The notes beneath the pieces are model-generated. The model searched no databases, had not been told where the DNA came from, and saw only the letters and a list, made by a program, of their open reading frames with translations. A program made the position numbers and the translations under genes. This document shows, one piece after another, positions 16,943 through 24,506 of a DNA stretch of 64,000 nucleotides. The stretch comes from Comamonadaceae bacterium (GTDB lineage Bacteria > Pseudomonadota > Gammaproteobacteria > Burkholderiales > Burkholderiaceae_C): positions 124,001-188,000 of the forward strand of contig CANGME010000007.1 in NCBI GenBank assembly GCA_947455145.1, in the 5' to 3' direction. The number at the start of each line of letters is the position of its first letter. The stretch's first letter is position 1.

Positions 16943-17884
16943 TTAAGCGGGAACGGGCGTCAACAGGGGCTGGCCCGCAAAGTGCGCACCCAAGTTGCCA
17001 AAAGCCAAGTCAGCCATGGCACGGCGCGTCTCCCATGTGCCACTGGCCATGTGCGGCGTGAGCACCACGTTGTCCAGGGCGCGCAAGACCTCGGGCACAT
17101 TGGGCTCGTTCTCAAACACGTCCAGCGCGGCTCCGGCGATGGTGCCGTTTTGCAGGGCTTCGATGACGGCTTGCTCGTCGCACACGCTGCCGCGTGCCAC
17201 GTTGATCAAGAAGCCTTTGGGGCCCAGCGCCTTCAAGACATTGGCGTTGATGAGCTTGCGTGTGCCTGCGCCGCCGGGGGTGATGACCATCAAGAAATCC
17301 ACCTCAGCGGCCAAGGCTTCGGCGCTGGGGAAATAGCGGTAGCCACTGGCGGGTTTTTCGGTGCGGGTGGTGTAGGCAATGCGCATGCCAAAGCCTTCGG
17401 CACGGGTGGCGATGGCTTGGCCAATGCGGCCCAGGCCGACGATGCCCAAACGCGCACCGGTCACTTTGCGCCCCAGCTTGTAGGGGCCTTGCGGCCACTG
17501 ACCTGCACGGAGGTATTGCTCGGCTTGCGGCACGCCGCGTGCGATGGAGAGCAACAGAACCATGCCCATGTCAGCTACATCGTCGGTCAAGACATCGGGC
17601 GTGTTGGTGACGGGGATGCCGCGCTCGTGTGCGGCTTTAACGTCCACACCGTCATAACCCACGCCGAACACCGAAATCATTTCCAGCGCGGGCAGCTGCG
17701 CGATCAACTCGCGGGTGACGATGGCCTCGCCGCTGGCGGCAATGGCGCGAATGCGGGGGGCGACCAAGGCGAAGGCTGCGGGGTCGGTTTGGTGCAGGCG
17801 GTCATGCACGGTGTAGGTCTCGTTCAACTGCGCCGTATAGGGCGGCCAGAACTTGGCGACCGACAGAATTTCAGGGGTACTCAC
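16943..17884 (-). CDS. D-isomer-specific 2-hydroxyacid dehydrogenase (GhrB/hydroxypyruvate or 2-ketogluconate reductase type)
   Basis: NAD(P)-dependent enzyme of 313 residues reducing 2-keto acids to D-2-hydroxy acids. The Rossmann motif is GLGRIG at 150-155, and the catalytic triad Arg231, Glu260 and His278 is present in RGSVCDE, ENEPNVP and LTPHMAS. It is the first gene of the long minus-strand operon, divergent from the IlvD/Edd dehydratase gene. In this context it may convert 2-keto-gluconate-like acids to aldonates feeding the gluconokinase or the dehydratase. The sequence alone does not fix the substrate. Confidence 0.88.
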   Translation of the reverse strand: MSTPEILSVAKFWPPYTAQLNETYTVHDRLHQTDPAAFALVAPRIRAIAASGEAIVTRELIAQLPALEMISVFGVGYDGVDVKAAHERGIPVTNTPDVLTDDVADMGMVLLLSIARGVPQAEQYLRAGQWPQGPYKLGRKVTGARLGIVGLGRIGQAIATRAEGFGMRIAYTTRTEKPASGYRYFPSAEALAAEVDFLMVITPGGAGTRKLINANVLKALGPKGFLINVARGSVCDEQAVIEALQNGTIAGAALDVFENEPNVPEVLRALDNVVLTPHMASGTWETRRAMADLAFGNLGAHFAGQPLLTPVPA

Positions 17885-18031
17885 ATCTCACTCCAAGGCT
17901 TGTCAAAATTGCGATTCAATGTTTATCATATGACCTTTGAGACGTGATTTGACACCGGGAAAACCCTAGTCAAAACCTCGCTTAATCTCCTAGTTTGCCC
18001 ACGCCAACATCACCGCCATAGATTCAAAGCC
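17885..18031. promoter_or_regulatory. Divergent promoter region of the sugar-acid island
   Basis: This 147-base gap separates the two arms of the island and must hold both promoters. It contains the palindrome TCATATGA at 17926-17933, a plausible core for a GntR/FCD operator, and locally AT-rich DNA. No consensus -35/-10 pair is convincing. The assignment of the encoded FCD regulator to this site is an inference from position. Confidence 0.45.
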
Positions 18032-19762
18032 ATGACACAAACACCCCCGAAAAAACCTTTAAGAAGCCAGCAATGGTTTGGTCGCCAAGACCGCGACGGC
18101 TTTGCCTACCGCAGCTGGGTCAAGGGCAAGGGCGTGCCGCACGACCAGTTCGATGGCCGCCCGGTCATTGGCATCTGCAACACATTCAGCGAGCTCACGC
18201 CCTGCAACAGCCACTTCCGCACCCTGGCCGAGCAGGTGAAGATCGGCGTGTACGAGGCCGGTGGTTTCCCGCTCGAATTCCCCGTGATGAGCCTGGGCGA
18301 GACCCTGTTGCGCCCCACCGCCATGCTCTACCGCAACCTGGCCAGCATGGACGTGGAAGAAAGCATTCGCGGCAACCCCATCGACGGCGTGGTACTGCTG
18401 ATGGGCTGCGACAAGACCACGCCTTCGCTCTTGATGGGCGCCTCCAGCGTGAACCTGCCCACCATCGGCGTCAGCGGTGGCCCCATGCTCAATGGCAAGT
18501 GGCGCGGGCAAGAGTTAGGCAGCGGCACGGGCGTGTGGAGCATGAGCGAGCAGGTGCGTGCGGGCACGCTCAAGCTGGCTGATTTCTTTGAAGCTGAAAG
18601 CTGTATGCACCGCAGCCACGGCCACTGCATGACCATGGGCACCGCCTCCACCATGGCCAGCATGGTCGAGGCGCTAGGCATTGGCCTGCCCGGCAACGCG
18701 GCCTACCCGGCGGTGGATGGGCGGCGCAACGTGCTGGCGCGCAACGCGGGGCGCCGCATTGTGGAGATGGTGCACACCGACCAGACCATTGGCAAGGTGC
18801 TCACGCGTGAAGCCTTTGAGAACGCCATCAAAACCTTGGCCGCGATTGGCGGCAGTACCAACGCGGTGATTCACCTGATCGCCATCGCCGGTCGCCTGGG
18901 CGTGAAGCTCACGATTGATGACTTTGACCGCTTGGCCAGCGAGCTGCCGTGTCTGGTGAACCTACAGCCCTCGGGCGATCATTTGATGGAAGACTTTTGC
19001 TACGCGGGTGGCCTGCCGGTGGTGATGAAAGAGATTAAACACCTGCTGCACAAAGACATCATCACCGTGACCGGCCAAAGCGTGGCCGAGAACATTGCCG
19101 ACGCGCAAAACTACGACCCACGGGTCATCAAAACCTTCGACGCACCGTTCAAAGAAAAAGCGGGCATCGCCATCCTGCGCGGCAATCTGGCCCCACGCGG
19201 TGCGGTCATCAAACCCAGCGCCGCCACACCCGCGCTGATGAGCCACACCGGCCGTGCCGTGGTATTTGAAAATAGCGATGACTTTCACGCCCGCATTGAC
19301 GACGAGAACCTGGACGTGGACGAGCATTGCATTCTGGTGCTGAAGAACTGCGGCCCCAAGGGCTACCCCGGCATGGCCGAGGTGGGCAACATGCCGCTGC
19401 CGCCCAAGGTGCTGCGCAAGGGCATCACGGACATGGTGCGTATCAGCGACGCGCGCATGAGCGGCACGGCCTACGGCACGGTGGTCTTGCACACCACGCC
19501 CGAAGCCGCCGCCGGTGGCCCGCTGGCGGTGGTACAGAACGGCGACATGATCGAGTTGAACGTGGCCGAGCGCCGCTTGCAACTGCTGATCAGCGATGAA
19601 GAATTGGCGGCGCGCTTGGCGAAGTGGGTCGCACCGCCGCCACCGCTGTCATCGGGCTATTGGAAGCTGTATGTGGATCATGTGCTGCAAGCTGATGAAG
19701 GCGTAGACCTGGACTTTTTGGTGGGGCAGCGAGGGGCGTTTGTGCCCAAGGACAATCACTGA
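18032..19762 (+). CDS. IlvD/Edd-family sugar-acid dehydratase (arabinonate/galactonate type)
   Basis: Iron-sulfur dehydratase of 576 residues that removes water from an aldonate to give a 2-keto-3-deoxy acid. The cluster cysteines fit Cys58 (SELTPCNSH), Cys126 (MGCDKTTPS) and Cys199 (HGHCMTMGTAST). The start LRSQQWFGRQDRDGF and the C-terminal half follow pentonate/hexonate dehydratases (such as L-arabinonate dehydratase) more closely than branched-chain IlvD, which starts and ends differently. It heads the plus-strand arm followed by a DenD-like dehydrogenase, DgoK and DgoA, so its product is probably phosphorylated and cleaved. That favours a galactonate- or similar hexonate-type substrate, but this remains inferred. 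Confidence 0.88.
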   Translation: MTQTPPKKPLRSQQWFGRQDRDGFAYRSWVKGKGVPHDQFDGRPVIGICNTFSELTPCNSHFRTLAEQVKIGVYEAGGFPLEFPVMSLGETLLRPTAMLYRNLASMDVEESIRGNPIDGVVLLMGCDKTTPSLLMGASSVNLPTIGVSGGPMLNGKWRGQELGSGTGVWSMSEQVRAGTLKLADFFEAESCMHRSHGHCMTMGTASTMASMVEALGIGLPGNAAYPAVDGRRNVLARNAGRRIVEMVHTDQTIGKVLTREAFENAIKTLAAIGGSTNAVIHLIAIAGRLGVKLTIDDFDRLASELPCLVNLQPSGDHLMEDFCYAGGLPVVMKEIKHLLHKDIITVTGQSVAENIADAQNYDPRVIKTFDAPFKEKAGIAILRGNLAPRGAVIKPSAATPALMSHTGRAVVFENSDDFHARIDDENLDVDEHCILVLKNCGPKGYPGMAEVGNMPLPPKVLRKGITDMVRISDARMSGTAYGTVVLHTTPEAAAGGPLAVVQNGDMIELNVAERRLQLLISDEELAARLAKWVAPPPPLSSGYWKLYVDHVLQADEGVDLDFLVGQRGAFVPKDNH

Positions 19763-19781
19763 CGATCGCATACGTCACGAT

Positions 19782-19836
19782 CCGTTCGGGCTGAGCTTGT
19801 CGAAGCCCTGCCCTTCGACAAGCTCAGGGTGAACGG
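19782..19836. repeat. REP-like inverted repeat (copy 4)
   Basis: Arms 19782-19805 and 19813-19836 are 24-base inverted copies (core CTTCGACAAGCTCAGGG) with a 7-base loop. It lies between the dehydratase stop and the DenD-like gene inside the plus-strand arm. Confidence 0.88.
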
Positions 19837-19879
19837 TTTGATGAGTACTTATACTTTTTGCAGAAACAAGGACTCCCCC

Positions 19880-20884
19880 ATGAGACTACTTATCACCGGC
19901 GGTGCCGGATTCGTCGGTGCCCGCCTGGCCCGTACCCTCCTTAAAAAAGGCGAACTCAACGGCCAAGCCATCACCGAGCTGGCGATTGCGGATCTGTTCC
20001 CTCCGCCCGCCGATCTGCTCAAAGACCCCCGCGTGCGCGCCCACACCGGCACGATGCTGGCCCAGACCGAACTCTTCGCCAGCGGCTTTGACGGCGTGTT
20101 CCACCTGGCCTCCGCCGTCTCGGGCGAATGCGAACTGGACTTTGACCTGGGCCTGCGCTCCAACCTGGACAGCACGCGCGCTCTGCTCGAAGGCCTGCGC
20201 CGTGCAGGCAACGCGCCACGCTTGGTGTTCGCCAGCTCAGTCGCCGTCTTCGGGCCCGATGCGGGCAACCCTATGCCTGAGCGCGTGGCCGACCTCACCT
20301 TGCCCTCGCCACAAACCTCTTACGGCACGCACAAGTTGATGAGCGAATACCTCATTGCCGACTTCACGCGCAAAGGTTTCATTGATGGCCGCTCAGCGCG
20401 TCTGATGACCGTGACCGTGCGCCCCGGCAAACCCAATGGCGCTGCTTCCTCCTTCTTCAGCGGCATCATCCGCGAGCCGTTGGCGGGGGTGGAGACGGTT
20501 TGCCCGGTGGATGCCACCGTCTCTCACCCGGTGTCATCGCCCGGCAACACTGTGCGCGGCCTGATCACCGTGTTTGAAGCCAGCCGTGAGGCCATGGGTG
20601 GCCGCTTGGCGCTGAACCTGCCCGGCCTCACCGTGCGCGTGGGCGACATGCTGCAAGCGCTGGAAGACGTGGCAGGCCCCGCCGTTCGCCAACGCGTGCG
20701 CTTTGAGCGCGATGAGCGCGTCGCGGGCATCGTGGCGGGCTGGGCCAGTGGCGCCACCGCCGAGCGCGCCCACGCTCTGGGCCTGCGCCCCAACGCATCG
20801 TTCAAAGCCATCATCGAGGAATACATCGCCGACTGTCAGCAGCTGCCGGGCTACCCGGCAGACGCGCTGCGCGGCCTGTCTTAA
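19880..20884 (+). CDS. NAD-dependent epimerase/dehydratase family protein, DenD (D-erythronate dehydrogenase)-like
   Basis: Extended SDR of about 334 residues. The ATG at 19880 is chosen because AAGGA lies 7 bases upstream and it gives the canonical MRLLITGGAGFVG start; an earlier ATG falls in the repeat-derived region. NAD motif GGAGFVG at 7-13 and catalytic Ser120, Tyr148 and Lys152 (SYGTHK) are present. The TVRPGKPNGAASSFFSGIIREPL and WASGATAERAHALGL segments match the DenD group, which oxidises D-erythronate at C2 and is related to enzymes of other four- to six-carbon acids. Here it sits upstream of dgoK and suggests a second oxidation step in the pathway. Confidence 0.83.
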   Translation: MRLLITGGAGFVGARLARTLLKKGELNGQAITELAIADLFPPPADLLKDPRVRAHTGTMLAQTELFASGFDGVFHLASAVSGECELDFDLGLRSNLDSTRALLEGLRRAGNAPRLVFASSVAVFGPDAGNPMPERVADLTLPSPQTSYGTHKLMSEYLIADFTRKGFIDGRSARLMTVTVRPGKPNGAASSFFSGIIREPLAGVETVCPVDATVSHPVSSPGNTVRGLITVFEASREAMGGRLALNLPGLTVRVGDMLQALEDVAGPAVRQRVRFERDERVAGIVAGWASGATAERAHALGLRPNASFKAIIEEYIADCQQLPGYPADALRGLS

Positions 20885-20890
20885 GCCGCC

Positions 20891-21838
20891 ATGAAGCCTG
20901 CGTTGCTGGCCGTTGACTGGGGCACCTCGACACTGCGCGGGGCCTTGCTCGCAGCCGACGGCGCGGTGATAGAGGAGCGCGCTTTTGCACGCGGCATCCT
21001 CACCGTGCCAGCCGACGGCTTTGCAGACGTCTTTGATGAATGCTTTGGCGACTGGCGCGCCGCCACACCCGGTCTGCTGTGCCTGATGGTCGGCATGGTG
21101 GGCAGCCGCCAAGGCTGGCAAGAGGCCGCCTACTGTGCCTGCCCAGCGGGCTTTGCCGATATTGCCGAACAACTGAGTTGGATAGCACCAGGGCTTGGGT
21201 CAAGCGCGGGTCGTATCGCCATCGTGCCCGGCCTATGCTGCGAGCGCGAAGGCTTGATTGATGCCACGACACTGGCCACGCTGCCCGACGTGATGCGTGG
21301 TGAAGAGACCCAGGTGTTCGGTGCTTTGCAATCCCTGCAACTTCAAGCCACGCAAGACGCTGTGATGGTGCTGCCCGGTACGCACAGCAAATGGGTACAA
21401 GTGACAGGTGGCCGCATCACCTCGTTCACCACCTTCATGACCGGTGAGTGCTACGCCCTGCTGCGTCAGAACTCCATCCTCGCGCGCACCCTTTCTGCTG
21501 ATGAGTCGCCCTTCATTGAGTCCGCCTTCGTGCAAGGCGTTCAGATCGCGCTGCGTGGCAGCAGCCTGTTGCAAACCGCCTTCAGTGTGCGCACGCTTGC
21601 CTTGTTTGACCGCCTGAGCGCCGAGGCACTAGAGAGCTACCTCTCAGGCCTGGTGATTGGCGAAGAGCTGCGCGCGCAATCACTGAGCGCCCACCAGCGC
21701 GTGGTGCTCATCGCCAACGCGGCACTCACCCAGCGCTACCAACTCGCCCTGGCCCAATGCGGCATTACTTGCGAGAGCCCTGGCGCACAAGTCACCTGGG
21801 CGGGCCTGAGCGCCATCGCGCAAACACTTCACCTTTAA
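20891..21838 (+). CDS. dgoK: 2-dehydro-3-deoxygalactonokinase
   Basis: Phosphorylates 2-keto-3-deoxygalactonate with ATP at C6. The 315-residue protein starts with the phosphate-binding VDWGTSTLRGALLAADG (about residues 7-23) and contains GMVGSRQGWQEAAYCACPAG (about 57-76) and MVLPGTHSKWVQV with FTTFMTGECYALLR, all diagnostic of DgoK. It begins 6 bases after the DenD-like gene and is followed 7 bases later by dgoA, giving the classical kinase-aldolase pair of the De Ley-Doudoroff pathway. Confidence 0.94.
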   Translation: MKPALLAVDWGTSTLRGALLAADGAVIEERAFARGILTVPADGFADVFDECFGDWRAATPGLLCLMVGMVGSRQGWQEAAYCACPAGFADIAEQLSWIAPGLGSSAGRIAIVPGLCCEREGLIDATTLATLPDVMRGEETQVFGALQSLQLQATQDAVMVLPGTHSKWVQVTGGRITSFTTFMTGECYALLRQNSILARTLSADESPFIESAFVQGVQIALRGSSLLQTAFSVRTLALFDRLSAEALESYLSGLVIGEELRAQSLSAHQRVVLIANAALTQRYQLALAQCGITCESPGAQVTWAGLSAIAQTLHL

Positions 21839-21845
21839 GCCTCCC

Positions 21846-22487
21846 ATGAACGCCCTGCAAAAATTCGAGAACGTCCTGCAAACTCTCCCCTTGGTCGCCA
21901 TCCTACGCGGCATCGCGCCCAATGAAGCGCTGGCGATTGGCCAAGCCTTGCACGACGCACACTGGGGCCTGATCGAAGTCCCCCTCAACTCACCCGACCC
22001 CATCCAAAGCATCGCCCTATTGGCCGCGCATTACCCGCAAGCGCTGGTGGGCGCAGGCACCGTGCTCACCGTGCAGCAGGTGCGAGAGGTGCACGCCGCA
22101 GGCGGGCAACTGGTGGTCGCCCCCAACTTCGACCCCGCCGTGGTGAGCGAGGCGCTCAAACGCGACATGGTCTGCCTGCCCGGCGTGATGACCCCGACCG
22201 AAGCCTTCGCCTCCCTGGCCGCTGGCGCGCACGGCCTCAAACTCTTCCCCGCCGAGCTGATCATGCCGCAAGCCGTCAAAGCCCTGCGCGCTGTGTTGCC
22301 CACCCCCACGCGCTTGCTTCCGGTGGGCGGCATCACGCCTGACAACATGGCAACCTACCGCAGCGCAGGGGCAAGCGGTTTTGGCATTGGTTCGGCGTTG
22401 TACAAACCCGGCATGACAGCGCAGCAGGTGGGGGGGCAAGCGCAGCGGTTTGCTGCGGCTTGGGGGCAGTCATATAGGCCAGAGTAG
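21846..22487 (+). CDS. dgoA: 2-dehydro-3-deoxy-6-phosphogalactonate aldolase
   Basis: Class I aldolase of 213 residues cleaving 2-keto-3-deoxy-6-phosphogalactonate to pyruvate and D-glyceraldehyde 3-phosphate. The Schiff-base lysine fits Lys132 in LKLFPAEL, with Glu44 in LIEVPLNSP as the general base. GAGTVLTVQQV, VAPNFDP and PVGGITPDNM are the usual KDPG/KDPGal family blocks, and the NSP after the catalytic Glu favours the galactose form. It is the last intact gene of the plus-strand arm. The next genes are toxin-antitoxin remnants. Confidence 0.94.
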   Translation: MNALQKFENVLQTLPLVAILRGIAPNEALAIGQALHDAHWGLIEVPLNSPDPIQSIALLAAHYPQALVGAGTVLTVQQVREVHAAGGQLVVAPNFDPAVVSEALKRDMVCLPGVMTPTEAFASLAAGAHGLKLFPAELIMPQAVKALRAVLPTPTRLLPVGGITPDNMATYRSAGASGFGIGSALYKPGMTAQQVGGQAQRFAAAWGQSYRPE

Positions 22488-22506
22488 CCCCACTCAAGCA
22501 CAAACC

Positions 22507-22886
22507 ATGGAACAAGATATTCGCTGGAAGCAGCGCTTCAGCAACTACACCAAGGCCCTGCAAACACTGACTGATGCGGTCGCGTTGTCTGAGCAGCGTG
22601 CGCTCACACAGTTGGAGCAGCAAGGCGTAGCTCACTGTTTTGAGTTCACGCATGAGCTGGCCTGGAACGTCTTGAAGGACTATCTGGAAGAGCAAGGTTT
22701 TGTCGGCCTCATCGGCTCAAAAAATGCAACGCGAGAAGCCTTTAAAAACGCCCTGATCACAGCCAGCGAGACCTGGATGGACATGCTCAAGGCGCGCAAG
22801 ACATCCTCACGCGCTTTTACCCCGCCTTTGCTGCCATGGCGAAAACCTTCGCCGCCTTAAGTGCTCAGCCAGACCCTAGCGCATGA
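22507..22886 (+). pseudogene. Broken HEPN-type nucleotidyltransferase-substrate-binding protein (HI0074 family)
   Basis: The reading frame begins MEQDIRWKQRFSNYTKALQ, followed by the HEPN/HI0074 body (LEQQGVAHCFEFTHELAWNVLKDYLEEQG, GSKNATREAFKNALI, ETWMDMLKAR). At about 22799 the frame changes. The expected Asn-x-Thr-Ser-His-Thr-Tyr-Asn segment is missing, and the normal C-terminus continues in another frame as DILTRFYPAFAAMAKTFAAL up to a TGA at 22884-22886. A small out-of-frame deletion therefore removed the catalytic HEPN motif and shifted the tail. The restored end overlaps the next start codon by 4 bases, as in intact pairs. It is almost certainly inactive. Confidence 0.85.
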
Positions 22887-23158
22887 AATACGGCCTGGCA
22901 GATGCAGTGGTCGAAAAGCTGCACAGCGTGTTGGCCCAGTGCCCGGAGGTCGAGCGCGCCGTGCTCTACGGTTCACGAGCCAAAGGCAACTAAAAAGTCG
23001 GCACTGACATCACACCGCAGCGTTGCGCCACGATTGCCGATGCGATGGACGAACTGCTGCTGCCCTACACCATCGACCTGTCGGTGTTTGCCGATCTGGA
23101 CAACGCCGACTTGCGTGAACACATTGAGCGCGTGGGGTTGGTCTTTTATGAAGGGTAG
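22883..23158 (+). pseudogene. Broken minimal nucleotidyltransferase (MNT, HI0073 family)
   Basis: The frame starts MKYGLADAVVEKLHSVLAQ and reaches the nucleotidyltransferase motif VLYGSRAKGN, where a TAA at 22991-22993 stands in place of the usual Tyr codon. Translation resumes in the same frame as KVGTDIT and ends DELLLPYTIDLSVFADLDNADLREHIERVGLVFYEG, the normal C-terminal half. About eight residues after GTDI, including the second Asp of the DxD metal site, are also missing. Nonsense mutation plus loss of a catalytic residue make this a pseudogene. It pairs with the broken HEPN gene just upstream, so both halves of the HEPN/MNT toxin-antitoxin module have been lost. Confidence 0.85.
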
Positions 23159-23285
23159 GGTCTGACTATTAGCAACGCTGGGATGTCAAGGCTTAGCGTA
23201 ATTTCCCTGTGAAAGGCCTACCGCCATTGCCCGGTGCGGGTTGTGTTCTTGTCTACACCGGGACGGTTTTCACCGAACGAATAGC

Positions 23286-23345
23286 GTTTATCTGCCGCGA
23301 GGCCAAGTCTGTAGAAACCAAGAGCACCTCCTGCGGCAGATAAAC
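23286..23345. repeat. Perfect 13-bp inverted repeat with 34-bp spacer
   Basis: GTTTATCTGCCGC at 23286-23298 and its exact inverse GCGGCAGATAAAC at 23333-23345 flank a 34-base spacer. The inner flanks are also partly symmetrical. The site lies in the gene-poor decayed region between the MNT and transposase remnants. Its form would suit a recombinase or transposase binding site or an operator. No gene for such a protein is next to it. Confidence 0.7.
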
Positions 23346-23416
23346 CTTCTTGGACTGAGCCGCTTGCGTGGCGGCAAGCGACTTGGGGATTGAAATCTTT
23401 GTCCCGGTCAACTCGC

Positions 23417-24160
23417 TCAAATCATGGTCGAGACTGCGCCAACATTCAAAGTTGCTACAAGGGTGTGATGTGCAACCTGCATCAACTTGGTTATGCGTGA
23501 TGGTGTTTGTCCATCGATGAGCATCTTGCGCTCAATGTCGCGGATGATGCGGCCCAGGTTGGTTCGCAGCTTTCGGGTCTGGGCTGCCGCTCGGTTGATC
23601 TGGCGTGCATGGGCATAACGTTGACTTCGTACAAAGGCCATCTTGCCGATGCGCGCATAGCTTTGGCGCAGTGCAATGCCCTGGCGTTGGGCCAAACTCA
23701 ACAGGGCAAGGCGAGCCTTGTGCAACAAGCGTGCGTCGGTGGGAAACGTGACGGCCTTGTCTTGTACGGTGGTGTCGACGTTGACCACAGCCAGTGAGGA
23801 CTGGGCAACGGTTTGGGTGGCAAAGCCTGCATTCAAGGTCAGACCCAGGATGAATTCACAACCGGCCTCCCCAATCCTCTTTCGAAACCCGGTCATGAGG
23901 CTGGGGTCGATGGGCAGGTCGTGGCGGAAGTATGGTTCGCCGCAGAAGTGATGCCAGTACGGGTTCTCCACCCAGGTGGCCACGACTTTTTCATCGGAGA
24001 CATTGCAGGTGTGTTTGAGCAGTTGCAAGCCGACCATCAAGCGGATGGGGTGGCCTGGGCGTCCAATACCGGTGGCTTACAAACTACCAAAATGGCATTC
24101 ACAGGCTTGCCAATCGATCTTCTGGCTCAGTCGTACCAGCGGGTGACGCAATAGCCAGGG
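23417..24160 (-). pseudogene. Truncated IS5-family (DUF772/DDE) transposase
   Basis: Remnant of a transposase normally more than 400 residues long. The N-terminal part reads RHPLVRLSQKIDWQACE, then a TAA at 24077-24079 interrupts it, then GIGRPGHPIRLMVGLQLLKHT, VENPYWHHFCGEPYFRHDLPID, and the first catalytic aspartate in VVNVDTTVQ. The frame ends after HTLVATL, before the second Asp and the Glu of the DDE site, so the enzyme cannot work. The N-terminal end is joined directly to a toxin remnant. No terminal inverted repeats or target duplication are evident. Confidence 0.82.
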
Positions 24161-24295
24161 CCGAAATGACCGCGCATTTCAGAAACCAGAAACGCCCTCG
24201 CCGACGGGTTCAGTGTCACCAAAGTTCCCATGCACGGCAGAGCGGATGCGAAGCGCTATGCGGGCACGGCCAATCTTGTCCTTCAATGCCACAAG
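24150..24295 (-). pseudogene. Frameshifted RelE/HigB-like toxin fragment (PF05973 type)
   Basis: Read on the minus strand from 24295, codons give ALKDKIGRARIALRIRSAV then GNFGDTEPVGEGVS, the hallmark core of phage-derived Gp49-like/HigB toxins. A tandem 7-base duplication (CAGAAAC twice, 24180-24193) then shifts the frame. After it the expected SEMRGHFGPGYCVT continues in the next frame. The N-terminus is cut by a stop just upstream and the C-terminus is replaced by transposase sequence. No antitoxin gene is adjacent. The toxin is inactive. Confidence 0.75.
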
Positions 24296-24506
24296 CTAAG
24301 TGTCAAATTAATCCGAACGATGGATGGTGTTAACAAGGCGCATTGGTATCGAATTGGATATCAATGGTGCAAACCAGGTAAGTCCATTGTTCTCAAAAAC
24401 GATCAATAACCCAATACATCACCTGACCCGGGACATGAATGGGCATGGACTCCGACTTGCTTTTAAAAAAAAAGCTTTTCAATTATCTTGTGTTATTTTT
24501 TTGTCA

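Noticed and set aside
16406-17947. Plus-strand open frame of 513 codons opposite the regulator and 2-hydroxyacid dehydrogenase
   Set aside because: It spans two real minus-strand genes and their gap; composition is rich in Gly/His/Gln without any motif.
9901-19836. The REP-like hairpins as a CRISPR array
   Set aside because: The units are thousands of bases apart, are inverted pairs and not direct repeats, and no spacers or cas genes exist.
24457-24500. Runs of A and T as a phase-variable tract
   Set aside because: The A9 and T7 runs lie in noncoding AT-rich DNA downstream of the HD-GYP gene and are better read as part of a terminator-like hairpin.
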